This document shows, one piece after another, positions 11,000 through 22,271 of a DNA stretch of 64,000 nt. Both the position numbers and the translations under genes were made by a program. The stretch lies in assembly GCA_031769625.1 (NCBI GenBank), contig JAUIMM010000213.1, forward strand, positions 4,235,501 through 4,299,500, read 5' to 3'. This stretch comes from Taudactylus pleione (taxonomy: Eukaryota; Chordata; Amphibia; Anura; Myobatrachidae). The notes under the pieces were generated by a model, which was given only the letters and a program-made list of their open reading frames with translations, was not told where the DNA came from and ran no database searches. Numbering within the stretch: the stretch's first letter is position 1; each line of letters starts with the position of its first letter.

Positions 11000-12683
11000 G
11001 TTGGTTTTTGTTTTAAATTAATTAACTTAAGCATACTTTTTTTTTAAATAAAATGTATGTAACAACTAAAATTACTGGGGTACACAGAGTCCTAGGGGCA
11101 TGAAGTACTAGGGAACAGAGGGGTAAGTAGGGGTTTGGACCAGGCAGTAATGGGGATAGGGAGGGAGCTAGTCTAAATAGCAGCTGGGGCAGTACTGTGG
11201 GCAAGGAGGAGGTGAGGGTCAGACAGTGATGGGGGTAGGTAGGAGGCAAAGATAGATAGCAACTGTGGCTATACTGGGAACAAGGAATGTTTGTTCGGAG
11301 TAAGGAGAGTATAGGTAGCTGGGACAGGGCAGTGCTGGAGGTAGAGAGGGTTTAAGGTTATTCAACAGCTAGGACAAAATTGGGGCAGGTGGGAGATTAG
11401 AGGTGGCCAGATTGCACTGGGGATTACTGTTATTTCTTGGACAAGGAAATTCCTGGCCCTCTGTGTGATGTCACACGCCCTCAGAATTTGCCGGGAAATA
11501 TGTGCATGATCAAATTTTGCCAGTTCCACAGTACCTCCTGTGTATGGGATGCTGTCATACAGGTACTTTGTGACATCTATTATTTGGTGCACCAACCATA
11601 ACTCCATGGTCACGTCCAGCAGCAGGCCCCCTGAGCAACACCAGAACAGGGCACATGTGCAGAATGAAGTTAGTAAGGGCACCGGAAGCCATTTAGTGCT
11701 GACAGTCAGGCAGGTGGTACGCACCTCCTTCATTTGGCCCTCATCCTATTGATTTTTTGGAAGGATGCCATCTGTCTCTGCATCCCTCTAACACGCTCCA
11801 GGCTGCAGCAGTTCAATAAGTCCTAGCTTGAAGGTCTTCTACAAACTCTGGGGGCCAACAGCTGCAACAAGCCCCAGGGCCGAAGGCACGGTCACTCATC
11901 GCTACTGCCCTTTGCAGCGTTGTCAATCTTTTATACCCTCTGGTCACTTCTCCCTTCAGCAAGGGACAATGTAGCACAAATTTAGCTTTCTACTGGCCGC
12001 TGTGCTGTATCATCCTGCTTCACAGCTATTATCTTGTCCACTACAGGCAGTGCTGTTGATGTGCAGTGGCATGGTCAATCACCACCCCAGCACTGACAGT
12101 GCCGCAGTGAGGAGTAAACATACAGAGAATGGATAAGCATAACTCTTTGTGGCATGCACAACGTAAACCCCATGATCCGCATCAGATGTGCAGCATCTGA
12201 AACACCCCATTATCTACCTAATAGTTATAGATACAAGTCCAGCCCAAGAAATAATATTTCTGACTGTCTTCCAGCCCTGGCCACCGATGTCTGTTACTTC
12301 ATTGTGGTAATGGATTGGCTCATGTAGAGTACATTTTCAGAGACCCACTCAAATTTTCCTTTATGTGTCCCTGGCCCCCAAATGCGTTTAAAAAATGCCC
12401 TGTAGCTTGTAATTGCCTACTCCAATTTTTAACAGTACTCTTTAACTAAGGAAATTATTTGTAAAAAAATATATGCAAACTACAAAAAAAAACATTATGA
12501 AACTTGATAACATAAATGTTCTACAATTTAAATATTTTTTTAAAAAGAATAATGACCTTTAATAAAATGTAAAAAGATTTTTAAACATAAACAATGGTTT
12601 GATAAAGTTTATTAATAAATATAACAAACATTATTCATAGGTAATTGTTTGAAATTAAAACTATTTGTATATTATTCTTTTAG
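11000..12683. other. intron of Harbinger A partner gene
   Basis: No exon is supported. From 11080 to 11350 a GGGGTAGGGAGG-type motif recurs at diverged intervals with CAGCTGGGGCAGTACTG-like blocks, so this part may be an old tandem repeat. Nothing else is recognised. Confidence 0.4.
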
Positions 12684-13300
12684 AAATGCAGTTTCAGGAG
12701 GTCCAAATCCAACAGCGAAGTTTAACTTCGAGATCTGCTCAACGAGTGCAGGATTTTGCACAGGATATGGAAAGAAGACAAAACTGTTTTAGAGCCGTAG
12801 TAGACAGCCGGATGTTGCAGATAGACCAAGCCCTTGTCCGCATATTGACAGTATTCCAGGAGGAACATCAGAAACAGCATCAAGAAAACAATGCAAACCT
12901 TGATTTAAAAAAAAATATAAATGAGTTAATGGCTATTATGTCTTGGGGTTTAGCAAAACTGGTTGACAATGCTTCCTCTCAATCAAGTTCGTTGGATATA
13001 ACAAGAGATAGTTTCAGGCAGATGTCAACAAATGCATCTCTAATTTCTACCGCATTACAAAATATTCAGGATATAATGCAGAGAATGTTGTTGACTATGG
13101 ATACTGCACAACCACAGACACCTATGACTAACAGATACCAAACACACAACCCAATACACCATTCACTTCAACAGCAATCACCTATACCTCCAGGTTTGGG
13201 TGTTCAGGTATCAACACCCAGTAGCACTAACCGTGAGTCTAGTACACCATTGGAAGTTGAGGAACGTGAGGAAAATTCAATTAAACAATATGAGGCCTAG
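12684..13300 (+). CDS. last exon of Harbinger A partner gene, coiled-coil/Gln-rich
   Basis: A clean open exon follows a TTCTTTTAG acceptor and ends at a TAG at 13298-13300. It encodes about 205 residues. The first half is charged and helical (EMQFQEVQIQQ, a VQDFAQDMERRQ stretch, FQEEHQKQHQEN), which suggests a coiled coil. The second half is rich in Gln, Pro, Ser and Thr. It has no catalytic motif. I infer a dimerisation or transposase-contact module of the Harbinger partner protein. It is intact as an exon, but its upstream exons are damaged or separated by the nested element. Confidence 0.5.
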
Positions 13301-13887
13301 TTAAACTTTGTAAACTGTACTGTTACATTTGCAGTTTTTTTCATGTTTTTTATTGATCTTTTAGGACTCACATCCAATATTGTTGGATTACTATGTTGAT
13401 GTAATTGACATGTTGTCAAGCCTTGACCTATCTAGGATTGAAAAATGTTATATTAGTTGTAATTGACATGTTGTCAAGCGTTGACCTAACTAGGATTGAA
13501 AAATGTTATATTAATGTTAATTAATAGAAATGTCAGTTATGAACATTCATGTTAATTGTTTCCACTGAATGGTTTAAACAGAAGTTTGATCTGCTAACAT
13601 TCTAAATATACAGCATTTTTCAAAATATTATATAAACTTTGTAATAGTTTAATCCGATTTTTTTTAAATGCTCCATTGCGAATATATTACAAAAAAAAAA
13701 AAACAATTTAAGCATACATCCAAAATATAAATAATAATTTAATATTACTTATGGGTACATTAATATGTATATCATTAACACTGGGTTCATTAACTATAGC
13801 ATGGCTATTATGCTCATATGAAATACCATGGTGTGGAATAATTTAACAAGGTGTCTCCAAAATCTACTTACAACAGTCGTAAAAAAA

Positions 13888-14510
13888 TCCTGAAGCCACA
13901 CTACCAGCGGGTAAGTGTCTTCTGTGTACAGGCCAGTAGGGACTGTGAGAGTATTGTGGATACCAGACAGAGGAGTTTGCAAAGCTGTATTAACACAAAA
14001 CTTAATAAAGGTAATGGGGGGGGTGTTGCGGGATACACATCTAGCGATAACAAAAGGAAATGTCCAACATGATACACAATACAAAGGACACCCAAGTAAA
14101 AAAAAAAAAGAAAAACTTACTTTCTACAAATATGTGCTCTCCCATCATCCTGCCAAAGAAATTCAGATTGTCTCTGGATTGGAACATAGAAGATCCTGAA
14201 GCCACACTACCAGCGGGTAAGTCTCCTCTGTTTCCAGGCCAGTAGGGACGGTGAGAGTATTGTGAATACCAGAGGCGTTTGCAAAGCTGTATTAACACAA
14301 AACACAATAAAAGGTAAGGTGGGGGGAGGGGTTGCAGGATACACATCTAGCGATAACAAAAGGAAATGTCCAACATGATACACACTAATCCAAAGGCCAA
14401 CCAAGTAAAAAAAAAAGAAAAACACTACCAGCGGTAGTCTCTGGATTGAAACATAGAAGATCCTGAAGCCACAGTACCAGCGGGTAAGTGTCCACTATCT
14501 CCAAAATCAA
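13888..14510. repeat. tandem duplication, about 270-300 base unit
   Basis: The block CTGAAGCCACACTACCAGCG occurs at about 13891 and 14197, with a third partial copy near 14464. Downstream segments also repeat in order: GGCCAGTAGGGAC, GCAAAGCTGTATTAACACAA, ACACATCTAGCGATAACA and GGAAATGTCCAACATGATAC. The first two copies are close to complete and the third is truncated. It lies just 3' of the Harbinger A transposase end, inside element A. Confidence 0.85.
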
Positions 14511-14818
14511 TAACGGCAAGGTATTATGGAAACAAACTGAGTAATCAAACCTGTATATTATAAAAGTTTAGATTCAAAAGGGGTGGAGATGCACAGCAAC
14601 ACAATCTGCATCAAAGGAGGCATTAAGAATCAGCTGCAAAAAATAATAAAATATACAAGACCATTTTTGAAATTTTTGCAAAAAACCTGAACAAATATAC
14701 ATAATAAAATTACCTGAAAAAAAACCGCCAATCGAACTTCGGCGATGATCTCCTCCTTCATCCATGCCTTTCGGCGCTGCTGAGCAAAGGTCCGAGTCAC
14801 GGAAAACCCTTGGATCTA

Positions 14819-16454
14819 CAGTCAGGTGCATAAATATTGGGACACTGACAGAATTTTCATATTTTGGCCTCTGTTTCCCACCACAATGACTTTGAAATGA
14901 AACAAACAAGATGTGCTTTAACTGCAGACTTTCAGATTTAATTTGAGGGTAATTACATCCAAATCAGGTGAACGGTGTAGGAATTACAACGGTTTCTATA
15001 TGTGCCTCCCACTTTTTAAGGGGCCAATAGTAATGGGACAAACTAAACAATCCTAAATCTAACTTTCACTTTTTAATACTTTGTTGCAAATCCTTTGCAG
15101 GCAATTACAGCCTGAAGTCTGGAACGCATAGAGATCACCAGACGCTGGGTTTCATCCCTGGTGATGCTCTGCCAGGCCTCTACTGCAAATGTCTTCAGTT
15201 CCTGTTTGTTCTTGGGGCATTTTCCCTTCAGTTTTGTCTTCATCAAGTGAAATGCATTCTAAATCGGATTCAGATCAGGGGATTGACTTGGCCATTGCAT
15301 AACATTCCACTTTTTAGCCTTAAAAAAACTCTTTGGTTGCTTTTGCAGTATGCTTCGGGTCATTGTCCATCTGCACTGTGAAGCGCCGTCCAATGAGTTC
15401 TGAAGCATTTGACTGAATATGAGCATATAATATTGCCCGAAACACTTCAAAATTCATTCTGCTGCTTTTGTCAGCAGTCACATCATCAATAAATACAAGG
15501 GAACCAGTTCCATTGGCAGCCATACACGCCCACGCAATAACACTACCACCACCATGCTTCACTGATGAGGTGATGTTTTGGATCATGAGCAGTTCCTTTC
15601 CTTCTCCATACTCTTCTCTTCCCATTACTCTGGTACATGTTGATCTTTGTCTCATCTGTCCATAGGATGTTGTTCCAGAACTGTAATGGCTTTTTTAGAT
15701 GTTGTTTGGCAAACTCTAATCTGGTCTTCCTGTTTTTGAGACTCACCAATGGTTTACATCTTGTGGTGAACCCTCTATATTCACTCTTGTGAAGTCTTCT
15801 CTTGATTGTTGACTTTGACACATATACCCCTACCTCCTGGAGAGTGTTCTTGATTTGGCCAACTGTTGTCAAAGGGTTTTTCTTCACCAGGAAATAATTC
15901 TTCTGTCATCCACCACAGTTGTTTTCCATGGTCTTCTGGGTCTTTTGGTGTTGTTGAGCTCTCCGGTGCGTTCTTTCTTTTTAAGAATGTTCCAAACAGT
16001 TGATTTGGCCACACCTAATGTTTTTGCTATCTCTCTGATGGGTTTGTTTTGATTTTTCAGCCTAATGATGGCTTGCTTCACTGATAGTGACAGCTCTTTG
16101 GATCTCGTCGACAGCAACTGATTCCAAATGCAAATGTCACACCTAGAATCAACTCCAGACCTTTTACCTACTTAATAATGAAATAACGAGAGAATAGCCC
16201 ACATCTGTCCATGAAATAGCTTTTGAGTTGATAGTCCCATTACTTTTGGCCCCTTAAAAAGTGGGAGGGACATATAGAAACCGTTGTAATTCCTACACCG
16301 TTCACCTGATTTGGATGTAGTTACCCTCAAATTAAATCTGAAAGTCTGCAGTTAAAGCACATCTTGTTTGTTTCATTTCAAAGCCATTGTGGTGGTGAAT
16401 AGAGGCCAAAATATGAAAATTCTGTCAATGTCCCAATATTTATGCACCTGACTG
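14819..16454 (-). mobile_element. complete Tc1-like transposon with long inverted repeats
   Basis: The ends read CAGTCAGGTGCATAAATATT (left) and its complement (right), flanked on both sides by the TA target duplication at 14817-14818 and 16455-16456. The inverted repeats extend inward for roughly 220 bases with few differences, up to the motif near 15020 and 16240 that ends in GTCCCATTA or its complement. The 1636-base length is typical of Tc1/mariner. The transposase lies on the minus strand. Confidence 0.95.
15254..16117 (-). pseudogene. Tc1-like DD34E transposase, frameshifted
   Basis: It begins at 16117 (MLSTRSKELSLSVKQ) with a paired-type helix-turn-helix (IREIAKTLGVAKSTVWNIL). The frame slips near 15886 and continues with NPLTTVGQIKNTLQEVGV and LWTDETKIN, which holds the first catalytic Asp. 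It slips again near 15570 and gives HGGGSVIAWACM, then [11 protein letters not shown] with the second Asp, and [11 protein letters not shown]. The next codon, where this family has the catalytic Glu, is TAG at 15261-15259. With two frame slips and that stop the protein is dead. Conservation is otherwise high, so the element is a relatively young fossil. Confidence 0.9.
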
Positions 16455-17890
16455 TATATCCTCCGGCAAATGATTTGTGACACAAATATTATGCAGTATG
16501 CAGCATGCATTTATGATGTCACAAACCTTTGACGGAGAATATAACAGCGTACCCCCACTCTTGTCTAAACAGCGAAAACGGGTCTTAAGTACACCGAAGG
16601 TTCCTTCTATTACTCCCCTCGATGCAATGTGCGCTGTTTGGTACCTTTTCTCAGCAGCACTTTGTCAATCGGACAATGGGGTTAGTAGCCAAAACTTGCT
16701 TGGATAACCCGCATCACCTATAGAGAGAAATAAAAAAAAATAGTTTTTAATATATACAAACTACATTTTTACAATGATTTATTTAAAGGTTTAACACTCA
16801 CTCAACAGCCAGCCGTCTGGAATTTTTCCAGTCTCAAAATCACGAGCCAGGGACGACTGACTTAAGATGAAGGAGTCATGGGCCAACCCAGGAAAACCCA
16901 CTAGCAAATTTGTAATTTTCATGGTGGCATCACACACCATCTGTACATTCAAGGAATGGAAATTTTTCCGAAAACATTCCTCCGATTGCCTTGGTAGTGT
17001 GAGTGCCATATGGGTACAGTCAATTGAGCCCAGAATGTTGGGAAATAGTTTCTCTAAAAAATCCTAATTTAGTCTCCCTCCATTCGCTGTCAAAATCTGG
17101 AAATGTAATGAACTGGGTCATTAATTTGCGGAAAGCCTTAAGGACCTATTGTAAAATACGCAAAAAAGAGGATTGGGCAATACCGGTAGATTAGGATAAC
17201 GTTGGCTGAAAAGTGCCAGACGCCAAAAAATGTAACGCATTTACATGTTTGTTGCCACCCGTGGTTCCAGGTCCGGCTCCATTAGATCATACAGCGAATA
17301 GATTGAACGAGAGGATATGCAATAGTATTGTATCACCTCCACCTCGGAGAGACTTTCCAGTACAGGCCTAGTACGGTACTGGCGTGAACGGGGAATAGAG
17401 ACCCGCGCTAACTCACCACATGGAGACACTACCTGAGCACCTACTTCATCGATCATATCCTGGCCTGCCTCCGTACTTGACAGGAACATAAACATCCAAA
17501 TTGTGTCATGAAATGCCTCCATGATTGTAGTTAGTGTTAAAAAGTATTAAATTAAAAGAAAAAAAAGGTTTAGGTGCTTTTACGAGTTTTTCAAATGTCA
17601 AAATTCCGTTTTTGCCAGCTCAGAGTAGGTGAAATAAAATATGTGAAAAAAGATGATTTTTCGCACGATTTTTAACGTTCGCGCTTAATTAGATAGCTTT
17701 TTACACGATTCACCTATTCTTTCCCATTGACCTTAATTTTCGAGAGTAATTTGAAACTAAGAGAAAATAACGCGGGGCTATACAGCGAAAATATACTAAT
17801 AGGACAGGACGATAATATTTTGCGCGTTATCCATACCATGTGACACGATAATATCGTCAAAAAAAATGTCGCGGCTAATTGGATACCCCC

Positions 17891-18393
17891 CTGAGTGTGT
17901 CTCAAACATTAATTTTTTTGTTTCTTTATCTCATGTGTTTTCAAGTTATAAGGGTTTGAAAATGTCAAATAAATCCACAAAGTTTGGCATTTGTGAGCAT
18001 ACAAAAACTATTCTCTCAGGTTAAAATTGAGGTATTTAAATAATTATTTGTTCATTTGTTTGCTTTAATTTGATATACCACATGACTAGGTTCAAGGAAG
18101 TCAACATTTCAAGTTCACAAGGTCAATTATTTAAAAACAGTTTCCAAGAAAATATAATCTTTAAAATTTTCGAAAAATTTATTATTTAATCCTTGATGTT
18201 TTAAGATTGAACATACTAAATTTCAAGTTGAGATCTCACTAAAATCTTATATTTTTATAAATTTATGTTCATAGTAACATTAACATTTCTTATTTTGCAC
18301 TATATTGATGTCAAAATATAAAAAAAAATGTAGTTTGAGGTTTATTAGTTTCTTAATCTTTGAAGTTTTTTTCATAAATTTGTTTTACTAAGT
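17891..18393. other. AT-rich DNA without a recognised feature
   Basis: Poly-A and poly-T rich sequence between Harbinger A and a hAT MITE. No frame or repeat structure is supported. Confidence 0.5.
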
Positions 18394-18723
18394 CAGTGGT
18401 TCCCAAACTTTTTCAAATCACGGCGCCCTAGTGTGTCAAAAAAAGTTTCACGGCACCCCTGGGCCAAAAGTTTCTTTAAAATTCAACATTTAAATGAAAT
18501 AAATTGTGCTTATATGTCATCTTTAGGTACAGTTATGTGGTGGTTGACAGGGCTGCACTTCTTTTTGTCCACATATTTTTTGATAGGCAAAACCACTGCT
18601 AATGGCTGCCAATCACACTGACTAAAAATATTTTAATTTGGTGCTGGACCACCAACCTGAGGCACCCCTGCAATTGTCCTGAGGCACCCCAGGGTGCCAC
18701 GGCACCCAGTTTGGGCACCACTG
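18394..18723. mobile_element. non-autonomous hAT element
   Basis: The left end CAGTGGTTCCCAAACTTTTT and the right end complementary to CAGTGGTGCCCAAACTGGG are the well-known hAT terminal form. Just inside, GGCACCCC-type motifs repeat. The flanks TACTAAGT and GGTTAAGT are a decayed 8-base duplication (5 of 8). At 330 bases it has no transposase. Confidence 0.85.
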
Positions 18724-18850
18724 GGTTAAGTAACTGGTTTATAGCTTAGAGACAGCAACATTTAAAGATGCACTAGATTGCAAATCATCAGAGTAAATTG
18801 GTTCTACTGAATTAAATATTTTAATATGTAGGACAGGATGCATATCGGAC

Positions 18851-19163
18851 TGTGGGCCTGATTCAGCTTTGGGAATAGAGTGAGATATAGCAAGTAACTG
18901 CATCTTGGTAAAACCATGTTGCATTGCAGGTGGGGCAGATTTAAAATGTGTACATAAATTTCGTTTTGGGAGGGGTTTGTCCAAACTGAAATTTACATTG
19001 CAGTGTAAAAATAAAGCTGTCTAGCATTGTGGCCTACAAGCAAAAGCAGCCAGTATTTATCCTACAAAAAATGTATGTACAGTATTTGCACCCCTTGCAT
19101 TTCTACATGGTTTGTTCAGGTTCAAAGTTACTTGCTATATCTTACTCTATTCCCAATGTGATA
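18851..19163. mobile_element. MITE with degraded right end
   Basis: It begins GGGCCTGATTCAGC, the terminus of the ATTCAGA-end MITE group. Next comes TTGGGAATAGAGTGAGATAT with AGCAAGTAACT, whose complement lies at about 19128-19157. The outer right terminus has been lost. Confidence 0.6.
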
Positions 19164-19225
19164 TTCCTTTTTGAGAATTGTGTTTTGTTATTAACATGAG
19201 TATCTGTGAAACTTGTTAGAACATT

Positions 19226-19562
19226 CATTTCACGTTTATTTTAGTTATTAAAATTTTTACATAGCACTCACATATTATATGTCGCTTTACAGAGAATATT
19301 TCGTCATTTCAATTAATCTCTGGAAAGGAGTTTATAGTCTATATTTCCTTACAGACGCGCACACACAAGGGTTCATTTTGTTAGAAGTTGATTAAGCTGC
19401 AAGTAGTTTTTAATTGTGGAAGGAAACTGACGGACAAAAGAGGAAACTGATGCAAACATGGGGAGAACATACAACCCCACAACAAGGTGGTAATTGAATC
19501 CATGACCCTACTGCTGTAATACAACCATGCAAACCACTGTGTTGCTCCAACAGCAAATATAA
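19226..19562 (-). mobile_element. tRNA-derived SINE, antisense, degenerate
   Basis: Read on the minus strand, it carries the SINE order seen at 57062-57398: a tRNA-like head with GTTTGCATGG and GGTCATGGATTCAATTACC (B-box-like), then GTATGTTCTCCCCATG and CAGTTTCCTTCCACA. Its LINE-like tail resembles the L2 3' end (CTCTGTAAAGCG). It is clearly older than the copy at 57 kb. Confidence 0.65.
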
Positions 19563-19826
19563 ACAAATTTAGACACATGGTAGTATTCAGATTACAGATT
19601 TGATTGTGATTACAATATCAAATATAACATAAATGTTATATTTTAAATGCAATTCCTGAAAAAATAGTAATTCTAACATTGATTACTTAACAGAGGGATT
19701 ACCAGCAAATACCGCTAGAAGGAACACTTTCAGAATTGAGAGCCTCTAATATATTCTATCAAAACAAATATAGAAAGATAATAAATATAAAACTTTGATA
19801 TAATAAAAATCACATAAGTGTGAAAC
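19563..19826. other. AT-rich spacer, nothing recognised
   Basis: Short, AT-rich, no repeat or frame support. Confidence 0.4.
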
Positions 19827-20281
19827 AGAGGGGCTGAGACAGCATTGCACACAAGTGCAATGCTGAACGCAGATCCCCGATTATCGGGAATCTGCTCGTG
19901 TGCAGGACCCATTCGGCAACTATGCAAAATGGGTCCTGCATAATCGCATGCAGCCCTTTGATGCCGAGGCGGGGGCGGCCGGCTTTCCCAGAAACGATGG
20001 GTGTCAAGGCCGTGAGTGACAAGGTCAGGGACTGCATTGACGAACGCAGTTTCCTGGCCTTGCAAGCCGGCCTGCCTGAATAAGCTGTGGCTTACGCAAT
20101 TTACCGGCGGCCCGGCGCCATCCACCATCGCAAACCCAAGCTGCGACCTCATTCGCAGTGCTGGGATCGCAAACGCAGCAGGGGGTGTCAAAAACCTGCT
20201 GTCTTTGCATATCAACAAGGACGGAATTGCAAAGCTGCCTACGTGCAGCTTTTGCAATTCCATCCGATGCTGAATCACCCC
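19827..20281. mobile_element. GC-rich hairpin MITE
   Basis: The ends GGGGCTGAGACAGCATTG and the complement of GGGGGTGATTCAGCATCG are imperfect inverted repeats. Internal hairpins include AGCATTGCAC with GTGCAATGCT, CCCGAT with ATCGGG and GGACCCATT with AATGGGTCC. The frames on both strands in this block arise from the GC-rich hairpins and are not genes. Confidence 0.65.
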
Positions 20282-20824
20282 CATAGTAGAGAAACATTGT
20301 CTGATATTAACATTATATATTATAAACAGACAAGTTATATAGATTTATAATTATGTGGAATTGTAGGTCCATTGGGAGTAAAGCTACTTGAATAAGTACA
20401 GTATTAGCTACTGGTGCATATTATTTGTTTTCTATAGGTTATCTATACTTATAATAAAGTTGTAATGGTTGAGCCTGTACATAGAAATTTTTTTTCAGAA
20501 ATGTACTCCTTGGTAATGTGTATGAACTATGGAGACAAAAAGAAAAAAAATGGGAATTTTTGTTTGTCTGTTTGGTCCGGCATATATATACAGCGGGTAA
20601 AAATAAGTATTGAGCACATCAACATTTTTCTCAGTAAATATATTTGTAATGGGGCTATTGTAATGACATTTTCCCCAAATGTCAGCAGCAATCCATGCAA
20701 TCCCCACATGCCAAGAAATCAAACCATAGATGTCCATAAATTAAGTTATGTGCAATAACGTGAAATGACACAGGGAAAAAGTATTGAACATCCTTACTGA
20801 AATTTGTTTAATACTTTGCACAAA

Positions 20825-21386
20825 GGGGTCGATTCAGACCCGGACGCTAAGCTGCGCTCTCTCGCAGCCAAAAGGGGCCGGGTATGCAAATTTCGCGATC
20901 GCACTGTCTGGTGTAAGGACACACTCTATGTCTTAGAGAGCAATGGCAGAGTGAGCGCACGCCGGTCTAAAGACGCCCACTTTTCTTTCTTAACACACGT
21001 CATCTCCAGAAAGTGTATGATTAATCAGAACCATCGGAGCAGCACGCATCGCTTGAGGTAGACCCTACCCCGCTGCAAGCACTGCGATCACTGCAGGCTG
21101 AAATACAACAGTGACGTGTACAATGACGCTTCCATGCTAATTATGCACACCCATAAAACTCAGTTTTGACACCCAGACACGCCTGCGTTCGCAGCACCAC
21201 TCCCCCGTTCACAAGCACCTTCCCGTTACCACCCACAAACGGCACATTCTGTCACTCAAAGTAGCGTCCAGTCTGTGTACTACGAGCGCACAATTCCCGG
21301 ACGCAGTGACTGGTTCTCGCATGCGTATTTTGCCGCATACGCATAGCGTGCGTCCGTTGCTTAGCGACCGTGTCTGAATCGGGCCC
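20825..21386. mobile_element. MITE of the ATTCAGA-end group in a Tc1 element
   Basis: The ends GGGGTCGATTCAGACC and the complement GTCTGAATCGGGCCC form the inverted termini. AAA flanks both sides (20822-20824 and 21387-21389). Removing the element and one AAA restores the Tc1 context CACAAAAGCCTTTGATGG. The interior is GC-rich and has hairpins. Confidence 0.85.
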
Positions 21387-21601
21387 AAAAGCCTTTGATG
21401 GTAATGACAGTTTCAAGACGCCTCCTGTATGGAGAAACTAGTCGCATACATTGCTCAGGTGTGGTTTTGGCCCATTCTTCCACAGAAACAGTCTTGAAGG
21501 TTCCGTGGGCCTCTTCTATGAACGCTTGATCTTTAGTTTTTTCCATAGATTTTCAATTGGATTCAAGTCAGGTGATTGGCTGGGCCATTCTAGCAGCTTT
21601 A

Positions 21602-21934
21602 AGCTGCCCACACACATAGCGATGTTTTACCCAATCTGGCCGATTCCAGCATATTGGAACGACAGATCGTGTAAAATATGGCCAAATCGTGAGTAAATCG
21701 TGAGTCCCCACTCACGATCAGCGTCCCCGCTGGTCGCACATCGAATCGTGAGATCTGCCGTGCAGTAGGGCAGATCTGACAATCTAGGACACGATGCACT
21801 GTAAAAAGTCTGGATGCAGGAAAGATTGTATGAAGATTGGACACCAAATCGTGTGCAGAGCTGCCGGGGAGAGTTTCAAGGGAAATCGTACACATCGGCT
21901 GATTGTGAGCACATTGCTATGTCTGTGGGCACCT
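21602..21934. mobile_element. MITE with TTA target duplication in a Tc1 element
   Basis: The ends AGCTGCCCACACACATAGCG and the complement AGGTGCCCACAGACATAGCA are inverted. TTA lies on each side (21599-21601 and 21935-21937). The restored site reads GCAGCTTTATTTTC. The three-base TTA duplication and similar ends tie it to the MITEs at 42431, 46494 and 48700. A PIF/Harbinger origin is inferred. Confidence 0.85.
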
Positions 21935-22271
21935 TTATTTTCTTTCTCTGAAACCAATTGTCTTTGGCTGTGTGTTTGGGATCATTGTCTTGCTGAAATG
22001 TCCACCCTCGTTTCACCTTCAGCATCCTGGTAAATGGCAGCAGATTTTTATCAAGAATGTCTCGGTACATTTTCCATTGTTCCTTCAATTACATGAAGTA
22101 TGCCAGTACCATATGCTGAAAAACAGCCCCACACCATGATCGTCCCACCTCCAAACTTCACTGTTGGTATGGTGTTTTTGGGGGGTTTGTGCAGTGCTAT
22201 TTCTCCTCTAAAACATGGTGTGTATTATGGCATCCATAGAGTTCAATTTTGGTCTCATCTGACCAGACTAT

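Larger units (their letters stand above)
4874..13300 (+). pseudogene. Harbinger A second gene (Myb/SANT-partner type), multi-exon, decayed
   Basis: In PIF/Harbinger elements a second protein, usually with a Myb/SANT-like domain, helps bring the transposase to the nucleus and the DNA ends. Here exon 4874-5034 carries RGGTGGGPP followed by a WEQKLKEKI block, typical of the region just after the Myb-like domain. It ends at a GT donor. Weak exon candidates lie at about 5128-5215 and 5331-5505. After the nested Harbinger B come exon 10817-10999 (acceptor AAACAG, donor at 11000) and the long final exon 12684-13300. The Myb-like domain itself is not visible upstream, where only a donor-like GAGGTGAGT occurs near 4733. 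The gene is therefore probably incomplete. The assignment rests on context and family resemblance. Confidence 0.55.
14700..17522 (-). pseudogene. Harbinger A DDE transposase, interrupted by a Tc1 element
   Basis: The minus-strand frame starts at 17522 (MEAFHDTIWMF) and continues with SRQYRTRPVLESLSEVEVIQ and SIYSLYDLMEPDLEPR, the N-terminal helices of a PIF/Harbinger transposase. It goes on with two stops through NKHVNALHFLASGTFQP to GSIDCTHMAL (first Asp), VCDATMKITNLLVGFPG and HDSFILSQSSL. After a short intron (about 16800-16720) come GDAGYPSKFWLL (second Asp) and GVIEGTFGVLKTRFRC (Glu), then CCILHNIC. At FAGG the Tc1-like element (14819-16454) breaks the frame. Its C-terminus resumes at about 14818 with VDPRVFRDSDLC and runs to about 14700. 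Several stops and the insertion make it a pseudogene, although all three catalytic positions remain readable. Confidence 0.8.
4421..17890. mobile_element. PIF/Harbinger element A, two-gene, about 13.5 kb with nested insertions
   Basis: The left end has TATCCAATTAGCCGCGA at 4427-4443. Its exact complement, TCGCGGCTAATTGGATA, lies at 17869-17885, and G/C runs sit just outside each copy. Between these inverted ends are the two genes expected of an autonomous PIF/Harbinger element: a partner gene on + (exons from 4874 to 13300) and a DDE transposase on - (17522 down to about 14700). Two other transposons lie inside, Harbinger B (6116-10038) and a Tc1-like element (14819-16454). Removing them leaves about 7.9 kb. 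Both genes carry stops or shifts, so the element is no longer autonomous. The exact target duplication is not clear. Confidence 0.75.

Noticed and set aside
19730..20284. 184-codon frame on the minus strand
   Set aside because: It overlaps the GC-rich hairpin MITE, with no recognisable domain and competing frames on both strands.
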